Source: Rhodocyclaceae bacterium
Lineage (GTDB): Bacteria > Pseudomonadota > Gammaproteobacteria > Burkholderiales > Rhodocyclaceae
DNA: 6,738 bases
Assembly (NCBI GenBank): GCA_027325905.1
Contig: DAIEEM010000188.1
Coordinates: forward strand, 1 to 6,738
Direction of reading: 5' to 3'
Positions 1 through 6,565 of the stretch are shown piece by piece. Position 1 is the stretch's first letter, and the number at the start of each line of letters is the position of its first letter. The notes beneath the pieces were generated by a model, which worked only from the letters and a program-made list of their open reading frames with translations, ran no database searches and had not been told where the DNA came from. The position numbers were made by a program, and so were the translations under genes.

Positions 1-861
<861 letters not shown>

Positions 862-924
862 GGCCTGTTTTCCAGCGGAATGGTAAAGTGGTGCCTTCTC
901 GGCAATCGCCGGATTTTACCGGAA
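862..924. promoter_or_regulatory. Divergent intergenic region with candidate promoters for purM and the permease-hda block
   Basis: This 63-bp gap must hold both divergent start signals unless promoters lie inside coding sequence. On the plus strand, TGGTAAAGT at 881-889 resembles an extended -10 (TG-n-TAAAGT) and would start RNA near 896, upstream of the ATG at 925. On the minus strand, 913-918 reads TAAAAT, a fair -10, and would start RNA near 906, upstream of the purM GTG. Neither has a recognisable TTGACA-like -35. The GGTAAA at 882-887 and TTTACC at 915-920 form a 6-bp inverted repeat, which may simply reflect the two facing -10 boxes. This is inference from sequence alone. Confidence 0.35.
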
Positions 925-1989
925 ATGATCCTCCCAGACCGCCTGCAAACGGCGCTGTGGATCGGCGCCGGCCTGCTGCTGCTTTGGCTGCTGGCAGTGC
1001 TGAGCCCGATCCTGGCGCCGTTCTTCCTCGCCGCCATCCTCGCCTACATCTGCAATCCGCTGGTGGATCGCTGGCAGAGGCTCGGCCTGCCGCGCAGCGT
1101 CGGCGTACTGGCCATGCTGCTGCTGATCGGCGCCATCCTCGCGGCGCTGGTGCTGATCCTGCTGCAGCTGCTCATCGACGAGGCGCGCATCGCCGCCGAA
1201 AGCCTGCCGCAGGCATCGGCGACGATCAACGAAAAGGTCGTGCCCTGGCTGCGCAACAATTATGGCATTCGCATCAGGCTCGACGCCGAGTTCCTGCGCC
1301 GGACATTGGCGTCGTCCCCCGACGGCTGGAACTCCGTCGTCGAAAAACTGTTCCAGTCGCTCAAGATCGGCGGCATCGCGCTGCTCGGCATCGTCGCCAC
1401 GGTGCTGCTGACGCCGGTGGCGATGTTCTACCTGCTGCTCGACTGGCACCGCATCCTCGGGCGCGTCGAGAACGCCATTCCGCGCGCCTGGCACGCCAAG
1501 GCCATCGGCATGGTCGCCGACATCGACGCCGTGCTCTCGCAGTTCCTGCGCGGCCAGTTGCTGGTGATGCTGATCCTCGCCGTCTATTACAGCCTGGCGC
1601 TCTGGCTCGTCGGCCTGCCCTCGGCGTTTTCCGTCGGCCTGCTGACCGGCCTGCTGATCTTCGTGCCCTACGTCGGCTACGTCACCGGCCTGCTGGTCGC
1701 CCTCATCGTCGCCGCGCTCGAGTTCCAGGGCTTTTCCCCCGTCGTTGCCGTGCTCGTCGTCTACGGCGTCGGCCAGGTGCTCGAAGGCGTCCTGCTGACG
1801 CCCTATCTCGTCGGCGAACGCATCGGCCTGCACCCGCTGGCGGTGATCTTCAGCCTGCTGGCCTTCGGCCAGCTCTTCGGCTTCGTCGGCGTGCTGCTCG
1901 CCCTGCCCGCCTCCGCCGCCCTGCTGGTCGGCCTGCGCGAAGTGCGGCGGCTCTACCTCGCCAGTCATTTCTACCGGGGCCCGGCATGA
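925..1989 (+). CDS. AI-2E family transporter (PerM/YdiK-like permease)
   Basis: A 354-residue polytopic inner-membrane protein of the AI-2E transporter (UPF0118/PerM) family. Members have been linked to autoinducer-2 export or Na+/H+ antiport, but the substrate here cannot be read from sequence. Hydrophobic segments fall near residues 10-42, 61-85, 148-172, 210-231, 236-262 and 305-336, with a hydrophilic stretch at about 86-147 as is typical. Conserved marks are LRGQLLV (208-214), PYVGYVTG (248-255), GQVLEG (283-288) and GERIGLHPL (297-305), followed by the glycine-rich helix ending LLALPAS. The ATG at 925 is preferred to the in-frame ATG at 880: it gives the usual short cytosolic N-terminus and lies downstream of the candidate promoter. 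Neither has a good Shine-Dalgarno site. The stop overlaps the hda start (ATGA), so the two are probably coupled. Family call is firm; function is open. Confidence 0.9.
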   Translation: MILPDRLQTALWIGAGLLLLWLLAVLSPILAPFFLAAILAYICNPLVDRWQRLGLPRSVGVLAMLLLIGAILAALVLILLQLLIDEARIAAESLPQASATINEKVVPWLRNNYGIRIRLDAEFLRRTLASSPDGWNSVVEKLFQSLKIGGIALLGIVATVLLTPVAMFYLLLDWHRILGRVENAIPRAWHAKAIGMVADIDAVLSQFLRGQLLVMLILAVYYSLALWLVGLPSAFSVGLLTGLLIFVPYVGYVTGLLVALIVAALEFQGFSPVVAVLVVYGVGQVLEGVLLTPYLVGERIGLHPLAVIFSLLAFGQLFGFVGVLLALPASAALLVGLREVRRLYLASHFYRGPA

Positions 1990-2675
1990 CGCAACTGCTG
2001 CTCGACCTCAAGCCGGAGCAGGCGCCATCGCTCGACAATTTCGTCGCCGGCATCAACGCCGAACTCGTCGACCGCCTGCGCGCGCTCGCCGACCCCGGCG
2101 GCTTCGACATGGTCTACCTGTGGGGCCCGCCGGGCAGCGGCCGTTCGCACCTGCTGGCCGCCGTAGCGCAGGCGGCGGCGCTGCGCCGCCCGACGCTGCT
2201 GATCGGCGGCGCCGCGGCCGGCGCCGATTTGCACGTCGCGCCGGGCGGGCTCTTGATCGTCGACGACGTCGACCGACTCTCGGCCGAGGCGCAGGTCGCG
2301 CTGTTCCGCACCTTCAACTCCGTGCGCCTGGTCGGGCTCTCGCTGCTGCTGTCGGGGCCGGTGCCGCCGCTGCGGCTCGGCGTGCGCGAGGACCTGCGCA
2401 CGCGCATCGGCCAGTCGCTGATCTACGAGGTGAAGCCGCTGTCCGACGAGGAAAAGTCCGCGGCGCTGGCCCGCCACGCCCTGCTGCGCGGCATGAAGGT
2501 CGATCCGAGCCTCGTCCATTACCTGCTGCGCCACGGCCGCCGCGACCTGCCCTCGCTGATGGCCGTGCTCGACGCCCTCGACCGCGCCACCCTCGAACGG
2601 CAGCGGCCGGCCACGCTGCCGCTGCTCAAGGAAGTCATGGAATTGCAATTCGAACCCGGTGCCGAGGAAGAATGA
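1986..2675 (+). CDS. hda: DnaA regulatory inactivator Hda
   Basis: A 229-residue AAA+ protein related to DnaA domain III. With the DNA-loaded beta clamp, Hda stimulates ATP hydrolysis by DnaA (RIDA) and so prevents re-initiation of replication. The N-terminus carries QLLLDL (residues 3-8), matching the clamp-binding motif (QLSLPL in E. coli). The Walker A region GPPGSGRS (47-54) has Arg where most AAA+ proteins have Lys, as is normal in Hda. Walker B is LLIVDDVD (89-96). The segment DLRTR (136-140) matches box VII, with R140 in the arginine-finger position, followed by IYEVKPLSDEEK. Sensor 2 is around RRDLPSLMAVLDALDR (185-200). Length fits the family (about 230). The start overlaps the permease stop and the stop overlaps the next gene, both as ATGA, so translation is probably coupled through three genes. 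It could be confused with a short DnaA, but domains I and IV are absent. Confidence 0.95.
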   Translation: MTQLLLDLKPEQAPSLDNFVAGINAELVDRLRALADPGGFDMVYLWGPPGSGRSHLLAAVAQAAALRRPTLLIGGAAAGADLHVAPGGLLIVDDVDRLSAEAQVALFRTFNSVRLVGLSLLLSGPVPPLRLGVREDLRTRIGQSLIYEVKPLSDEEKSAALARHALLRGMKVDPSLVHYLLRHGRRDLPSLMAVLDALDRATLERQRPATLPLLKEVMELQFEPGAEEE

Positions 2676-3334
2676 AACTCGTACTTTTTGACCTGGACAA
2701 CACGCTGCTCGCCGGCGACTCCGATTTCGAATGGGCGCAATTCCTGATCTCGAAAGGCGTGCTCGACCGCGAAGTGCACGAGGCGCGCAACCTCGAGTTC
2801 TACGAGCAGTACAAGGCCGGCACGCTCGACATCCATGCCTTCCTCGACTTCCAGTTGGCGCCGCTGTCGCGCCACGCGCGCTACGAACTCGACGCCTGGC
2901 GCGCGGAATTCGTCGCCGCGCGCATCCGCCCGATCATCGGCGCCCCGGCGCGCGCCCTGGTGCAGCGCCACCTCGACGACGACGCGCTGGTCGCCATCGT
3001 CACCGCCACCAACAGCTTCGTCACCGGCCCCATCGCCCGCGAGTTCGGCATCCCGCACCTGATCGCCACCGTGCCCGAATGGACCGGCGGGAAATTCACC
3101 GGCAAGGCGCGCGGCACGCCCGCCTTCAAGGACGGCAAGATCGAGCGCGTCGAGGCGTGGCTGGAATCGCTCGGCTGGTGGTGGGGCTCGTTCGAGGACA
3201 GCTGGTTCTACAGCGACTCGCACAACGACCTGCCGCTGATGCGGAAAGTCGCCAATCCCGTCGCCGTCGATCCCGACGACACGCTGCGCAAGCATGCGCG
3301 GGAGATGGGCTGGCCGGTGATCAGCCTGCGGTAA
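2672..3334 (+). CDS. HAD-superfamily subfamily IB phosphatase (PSPase-like), substrate unknown
   Basis: A 220-residue cytosolic hydrolase of the HAD-IB group, related to phosphoserine phosphatase. The phosphoryl-accepting motif I is FDLDNTLL (6-13), with nucleophile D7 and acid/base D9. Motif II is TATNS (111-115). A motif III lysine is likely near K153/K156 in FKDGK. Motif IV is SDSHNDLPLM (181-190), with Mg-binding D182 and D186. The helical segment between motifs I and II is the usual C1 cap. Known relatives act on phosphoserine and possibly histidinol phosphate; nothing in the neighbourhood fixes the substrate, since no his or ser genes are here. The start has a good ribosome site (GAGGAAG) inside the end of hda and overlaps its stop as ATGA. 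The same hda-HAD-pcnB-folK order is familiar in betaproteobacteria, so this is a conserved housekeeping neighbour and not an insertion. Confidence 0.9.
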   Translation: MKLVLFDLDNTLLAGDSDFEWAQFLISKGVLDREVHEARNLEFYEQYKAGTLDIHAFLDFQLAPLSRHARYELDAWRAEFVAARIRPIIGAPARALVQRHLDDDALVAIVTATNSFVTGPIAREFGIPHLIATVPEWTGGKFTGKARGTPAFKDGKIERVEAWLESLGWWWGSFEDSWFYSDSHNDLPLMRKVANPVAVDPDDTLRKHAREMGWPVISLR

Positions 3335-3346
3335 GGCGCCGCTTCA

Positions 3347-3354
3347 GGTATCAT
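3347..3354 (+). promoter_or_regulatory. Candidate -10 element for pcnB
   Basis: In the 56-bp gap between the HAD gene and pcnB, GGTATCAT contains a TATCAT hexamer (3349-3354) close to the sigma-70 -10 consensus. It would start RNA near 3361, giving a leader of about 30 nt before the pcnB ATG at 3391. No good -35 hexamer lies 16-18 bp upstream. Read-through from the hda block is equally possible, as no terminator-like hairpin separates the two blocks. Confidence 0.35.
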
Positions 3355-3390
3355 CGCCGCCTCTTTGCCGCCATTGGGCATTCCTCAAGC

Positions 3391-4728
3391 ATGATCCGCA
3401 AGCTGCTGCGCCGCGTATTCCGGCGCGATGCACCCAGCCGGCACGCGCCGGCGACGATTTCGCACGCCCGCCACGGCATCGACCGCACGCTGGTCTCGGC
3501 CAACGCGCGCCGCGTCTGCGAGACGCTGCAAGGCGCCGGCCACAAGGGCTACGTCGTCGGCGGCGCCGTGCGCGACCCCATCGCCGGCATCGAGCCCAAG
3601 GATTTCGACATCGCCACCGACGCCACGCCGGAACAGGTGCGCGCGCTGTTCCGCCGCTCGCGCATCATCGGCCGGCGCTTCCAGATCGTGCATGTGATGA
3701 TGGGTTCGGAAACCCTGGAGGTATCGACCTTCCGCGCCGCCCACGACGAAAACACGCTCAAGGACGAGCACGGCCGCGTGCTGCGCGACAATATCTGGGG
3801 CACGATGGAGGAGGACGCGGCGCGGCGCGACTTCACCGTCAACGCGCTCTACTACGACCCGGTCACCGAGACCGTCTACGACTACCACCACGGTGTCGAC
3901 GACCTCAAGCAGAAGACCATGCGCATGATCGGCGAGCCGCGGAGCCGCTACCGCGAAGACCCGGTGCGCATGCTGCGCGCCGTGCGCCTGTCGGCCAAGC
4001 TCGGCCTGACGCTCGACCCCGCCGTGCGCGCGCCGATCAAGGAAATGGCGGCGCTGATGGAGAACGTGCCGCCGCCGCGGCTGTTCGACGAGATGCTGAA
4101 GCTGTTGTTCTCGGGCTGCGCCGTCGAATGCCTCAAGCGCCTGCGCAGCGAAGGCCTGCACCACGGCCTGCTGCCGCTGCTCGACGTCATCCTCGACCAG
4201 CCGCTGGGCGAGAAGTTCGTCATGCTGGCGCTCGCCAGCACCGATCTCCGCGTGCGCGCCGACAAGCCGACTTCGCCGGGCTTCCTCTTTGCCACGCTGC
4301 TGTGGCACGAGGTGCTGGCGAACTGGGCCGAGCGCAAGGCGGCGCAGGAACTGCCTGTGCCGGCGCTGTTCGCGGCCATGGACGAGGTGCTCGACCAGCA
4401 GGCCGAGAAGCTCGCCATCACGCGCCGCATCGCCGGCGACATCAAGGACATCTGGCTCTTGCAGCCGCGCTTCGACAAGCGCGCCGGCAAATCGCCGCTG
4501 CGCATGATCGAGCAGCCGCGCTTCCGCGCCGCCTACGACTTCCTGCTGCTGCGCGCGGAAAGCGGCGAGGTGGCGCAGGAACTCGCCGACTGGTGGACGA
4601 AATTCCAGGAGGTCGACCACGCCGGGCGCGAAGCCATGCTGCTGCCCGACACCGCCAAGAAGAAGCGCCGCAGCCGCGGCCGCGGCCGCAAGGCCGCGGA
4701 CGGCGCAACGCCGGAGGCGGCGGATTGA
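3391..4728 (+). CDS. pcnB: Poly(A) polymerase I
   Basis: A 445-residue class II nucleotidyltransferase that adds poly(A) tails to RNA 3' ends, marking RNAs such as mRNA fragments and small RNAs for decay. The catalytic head shows YVVGGAVRD (54-62), KDFDIATDA (70-78) with metal-binding D71 and D73, and LEVSTFRA (109-116) with E110 as the third carboxylate. IIGRRFQIVHVMMG (92-105) is the signature separating PAP from the closely related CCA-adding enzymes. Downstream are RRDFTVNALYYD (145-156) and YREDPVRMLRAVRL (187-200), which build the nucleotide pocket. The C-terminal tail is strongly basic (KKKRRSRGRGRK, 423-434), probably for RNA binding. The start gives the family-like N-terminus MIRKLLRRVFRR. 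No Shine-Dalgarno is visible before the ATG (CCTCAAGC), so initiation may be weak, which is plausible for an enzyme whose excess is harmful in E. coli. The stop overlaps the folK start. Confidence 0.95.
   Translation: MIRKLLRRVFRRDAPSRHAPATISHARHGIDRTLVSANARRVCETLQGAGHKGYVVGGAVRDPIAGIEPKDFDIATDATPEQVRALFRRSRIIGRRFQIVHVMMGSETLEVSTFRAAHDENTLKDEHGRVLRDNIWGTMEEDAARRDFTVNALYYDPVTETVYDYHHGVDDLKQKTMRMIGEPRSRYREDPVRMLRAVRLSAKLGLTLDPAVRAPIKEMAALMENVPPPRLFDEMLKLLFSGCAVECLKRLRSEGLHHGLLPLLDVILDQPLGEKFVMLALASTDLRVRADKPTSPGFLFATLLWHEVLANWAERKAAQELPVPALFAAMDEVLDQQAEKLAITRRIAGDIKDIWLLQPRFDKRAGKSPLRMIEQPRFRAAYDFLLLRAESGEVAQELADWWTKFQEVDHAGREAMLLPDTAKKKRRSRGRGRKAADGATPEAAD
4713..4717 (+). promoter_or_regulatory. 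Ribosome binding site deciding the folK TTG start
   Basis: GGAGG lies inside the last codons of pcnB, 7 nt before the TTG at 4725. It is the strongest Shine-Dalgarno match near this junction and supports initiation at TTG, since no ATG or GTG sits at the expected N-terminus of FolK. Confidence 0.75.
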
Positions 4729-5207
4729 CGCTGGCCTACGTGGCGCTCGGCGCCAACCTTGGCAGTCCGGAGGCCACCGTCAAGGCCGCCATCGCGGCGC
4801 TCGGCGGCATCCGCGAGTCGACGCGCGTGGCCGCCTCCTCGCTCTACCGCACGGCGCCGGTCGGCCTCAAGCACCAGCCCGACTTCATCAACGCCGTCGT
4901 AGCGCTGGAGACGAAGTTGGCGCCGCTGGCGCTGCTCGAGGAACTCTTCGCCATCGAGTCGCGGTTCGGCCGCCGGCGCAGCGTGAAGAATGCGCCGCGC
5001 ACGCTGGACCTCGACCTGCTGCTGCACGGCGACGCCGCGCTCGCCACGCCGACGCTGATCCTGCCGCATCCGCGCATGCACCAGCGCGCCTTCGTGCTGG
5101 CGCCGCTGGCCGAGATCGCGCCGCTGGCCGTGATTCCCGGCCACGGCGGAATCGCAGGCCTGCTGACCGCCTGCGCCGGCCAGTCCGTCGAACGGATCGC
5201 CGCATGA
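4725..5207 (+). CDS. folK: 2-amino-4-hydroxy-6-hydroxymethyldihydropteridine pyrophosphokinase (HPPK)
   Basis: FolK transfers pyrophosphate from ATP to 6-hydroxymethyl-7,8-dihydropterin, the step before dihydropteroate synthase in folate synthesis. Read from the TTG, the protein is 160 residues, the normal family length. Visible motifs are YVALGANLG (5-13), LYRTAPVG (40-47), QPDFINAVV (51-59, pterin pocket), FGRRR (81-85), PRTLDLDLLL (91-100) with Mg-binding D95 and D97 at the same numbers as in E. coli HPPK, and LPHPRMHQRAFVLAPL (114-129). The TTG overlaps the pcnB TGA as TTGA and follows a good GGAGG. The next possible start, GTG within YVAL, would remove the first strand before GANLG. The pcnB-folK pairing is known from other proteobacteria. 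The end overlaps the DUF486 gene as ATGA. Assignment and start are both well supported. Confidence 0.95.
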   Translation: MTLAYVALGANLGSPEATVKAAIAALGGIRESTRVAASSLYRTAPVGLKHQPDFINAVVALETKLAPLALLEELFAIESRFGRRRSVKNAPRTLDLDLLLHGDAALATPTLILPHPRMHQRAFVLAPLAEIAPLAVIPGHGGIAGLLTACAGQSVERIAA

Positions 5208-5554
5208 ACCCGGGCCTGCCGGTAGTCCTGCAGACCGCGCTGCTGCTGGCCGTCTCGAACGTCTTCATGACCTTCGCCTGGTATGCGCACCTGAAGAACC
5301 TCGGCGACCGCCCGTGGTGGATCGCCGCCTTCGCCTCCTGGGGCATCGCGCTGTTCGAATACCTGGTGCAGGTGCCGGCCAACCGTATCGGCCATACCGA
5401 GCTGACGCTGGCGCAGCTCAAGATCATGCAGGAAGTCATCACCCTGCTGGTGTTCGTGCCCTTCGTCGTGCTCTACATGCAGCAGCCGCTCAAGCTCGAC
5501 TTCCTGTGGGCCGGACTTTGCATACTCGGCGCGGTATATTTCGTCTTCCGCTGA
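5204..5554 (+). CDS. DUF486 family small membrane protein (DMT-superfamily-like)
   Basis: A 116-residue, very hydrophobic protein with four predicted membrane helices (about 8-28, 37-55, 73-92 and 97-115), the size and layout of DUF486 proteins and of small drug/metabolite transporters. Recognisable DUF486 features are [10 protein letters not shown] (18-27), [11 protein letters not shown] (43-53), QVPANRIGH (56-64) and [11 protein letters not shown] (71-81). No member function is known to me, and no substrate can be read from the sequence. Four-helix proteins of this type may work as dimers; that is inference. The gene sits between folK (ATGA overlap) and panB (13-bp gap), which places it in a vitamin-synthesis transcript. 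A role in moving a small metabolite is possible but not shown. No signal peptide is evident beyond the first helix. Confidence 0.85.
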   Translation: MNPGLPVVLQTALLLAVSNVFMTFAWYAHLKNLGDRPWWIAAFASWGIALFEYLVQVPANRIGHTELTLAQLKIMQEVITLLVFVPFVVLYMQQPLKLDFLWAGLCILGAVYFVFR

Positions 5555-5555
5555 A

Positions 5556-5567
5556 CGGGAGTTCCCG
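5556..5567 (+). promoter_or_regulatory. panB ribosome binding site inside a small inverted repeat
   Basis: CGGGAGTTCCCG lies directly before the panB ATG. It contains the Shine-Dalgarno GGGAG (5557-5561, 6 nt from the ATG) and its complement, so a 4-bp CGGG/CCCG stem with an AGTT loop could form. It would be a weak hairpin, probably melted by ribosomes finishing the upstream gene. A regulatory role is speculative; the ribosome site itself is clear. Confidence 0.5.
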
Positions 5568-6383
5568 ATGACCTACCTCGCCAGCAACAAGCCGATCACC
5601 CTGCCGGAACTCGCGCGCATGAAGCGCGAGGGCGAGAAGATCGCCATGCTCACCGCCTACGACGCCAGCTTCGCCGCGCTCGAGGACCGCTGCGGCGTGG
5701 ATGTCGTCCTGGTCGGCGATTCGCTCGGCAACGTCATGCAGGGCAAGACCTCGACCCTGCCGGTGACCATGGAGCAGATGGTCTATCACGCCGAATGCGT
5801 CGGCCATATGGCGCAGCGCGCGATGTGCGTCGCCGACCTGCCGTTCGGCAGCTACCAGGAATCGAAGGAGCAGGCCTTGAGGAACGCCGTGCGGCTCTTG
5901 GCCGCGGGCGCCGAGATGGTCAAACTCGAAGGCGGCGAGGTGATGGCGGAGACCACGCATTTCCTGGTCGCGCGCGGCATCCCGGTCTGCGCCCACATCG
6001 GCCTGACGCCGCAGTCGGTGCATGCGCTGGGCGGCTATCGCGTGCAGGGCCGCGGCGAGGAAGGCGCGGCGCGCATGAAGGCCGACGCCCACGCGCTGGA
6101 GCAGGCCGGCGCGGCGCTGATGGTGCTGGAGATGGTGCCGGCCCAGCTCGCCGGCGAAATCACGCAGGAACTCAAGGCTTGCGCCACCATCGGCATCGGC
6201 GCGGGTAAGGATTGCGACGGCCAGGTGCTGGTATTGCACGACATGCTCGGCGTCTATCCGGGCAAGAAGGGCCGCTTCGTCAGGGATTTCATGGCGACGG
6301 CGCAGAGCATCGACGGCGCCGTGCTGGCCTACGTCAAGGCCGTCAAGGACGGCAGCTTCCCGGCGCCCGAACACTGCTACTGA
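5568..6383 (+). CDS. panB: 3-methyl-2-oxobutanoate hydroxymethyltransferase (ketopantoate hydroxymethyltransferase)
   Basis: PanB makes ketopantoate from 2-oxoisovalerate and 5,10-methylenetetrahydrofolate, the first committed step to pantothenate and coenzyme A. The 271-residue length is typical of this cytosolic TIM-barrel enzyme. Seen in order: [10 protein letters not shown] (27-36), [13 protein letters not shown] (47-59) with metal ligand D51, VADLPFGSY (88-96) with D90, VKLEGGE (118-124) with K119 and E121, AHIGLTPQS (142-150), MVLEMVP (185-191) with catalytic E188, and [18 protein letters not shown] (208-225). A clear GGGAG precedes the ATG, 13 bp after the DUF486 stop. The folate cofactor makes its position downstream of folK sensible, although folate and pantothenate genes cluster for other reasons too. 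panC, a common partner, does not follow; 355 bp of non-coding DNA with palindromic elements lies downstream instead. Confidence 0.97.
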   Translation: MTYLASNKPITLPELARMKREGEKIAMLTAYDASFAALEDRCGVDVVLVGDSLGNVMQGKTSTLPVTMEQMVYHAECVGHMAQRAMCVADLPFGSYQESKEQALRNAVRLLAAGAEMVKLEGGEVMAETTHFLVARGIPVCAHIGLTPQSVHALGGYRVQGRGEEGAARMKADAHALEQAGAALMVLEMVPAQLAGEITQELKACATIGIGAGKDCDGQVLVLHDMLGVYPGKKGRFVRDFMATAQSIDGAVLAYVKAVKDGSFPAPEHCY

Positions 6384-6403
6384 AGTGAAACTTGCTCCGG
6401 TAT

Positions 6404-6533
6404 CGGCATTGGTGCGCGATCGGGCCGGCGGGGTGCCCTGCTGCGCTCCATGTCCTCCGTCGGCGGCAAAGCCGCCTCCTCCTCCTTTACTTACGCGCAA
6501 CAGGGCACCCCACCGGCCCGATCCGGAAGCACC
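6404..6533 (-). repeat. Structured repeat element, copy A (minus-strand orientation)
   Basis: The arms at 6418-6446 and 6495-6523 are inverted repeats of 29 nt with two mismatches. In minus-strand RNA both mismatches become G-U pairs, so the stem is complete; in plus-strand RNA they are C-A. A short outer stem follows after an internal loop: GGTGC (6411-6415) with GCACC (6529-6533). Reading the minus strand, the loop begins GTAAGTAAAGG (6494-6484) and ends GGACATGGAG (6455-6446), enclosing a 6-bp hairpin GGCGGC-TTT-GCCGCC (6476-6462). The 3' flank reads GCGCACCAATGCCG (6417-6404). The core and flank recur in copy B, which sets the orientation. It begins about 20 nt after the panB stop and is antisense to it. 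I do not recognise the family; it may be a REP/MITE-like repeat or an RNA gene. Confidence 0.75.
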
Positions 6534-6540
6534 GTGTGGT

Positions 6541-6553
6541 CTTGAAGTTCAAG
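6541..6553. repeat. Palindrome between the two structured elements
   Basis: CTTGAAGTTCAAG is a 13-nt palindrome with one unpaired central base, lying in the 32-bp spacer close to the midpoint between copies A and B. Read outward on either strand it gives TTCAAG, then 12-14 nt, then TTCCGG, so it may be the shared 5' end of both elements. A protein-binding site is another possibility. Confidence 0.5.
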
Positions 6554-6565
6554 GCATGCACCGAG

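Noticed and set aside
916..1968. Long minus-strand open frame opposite the permease, and similar ones opposite pcnB (3385-4620) and panB (5490-6500)
   Set aside because: Their translations are rich in Gln/His/Asp/Arg without family motifs and mirror the codon bias of the real genes on the plus strand.
2132..2149. Walker A Lys-to-Arg change in hda as a broken ATPase
   Set aside because: Arg at this position (GxGRSH) is normal in Hda, including E. coli Hda, so it is not a defect.
6404..6455. A 24-codon minus-strand leader-like peptide starting at the ATG of GGACATGG in copy A
   Set aside because: GGAGG is only 2 nt from the ATG, and the corresponding peptide in copy B is different after the second residue, so there is no sign of protein-level selection.
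6418..6530. Copy A as a Rho-independent terminator of panB
   Set aside because: The stem is very long, has C-A mismatches in plus-strand RNA, and is followed by CGGAAGCACC with no U-tract.
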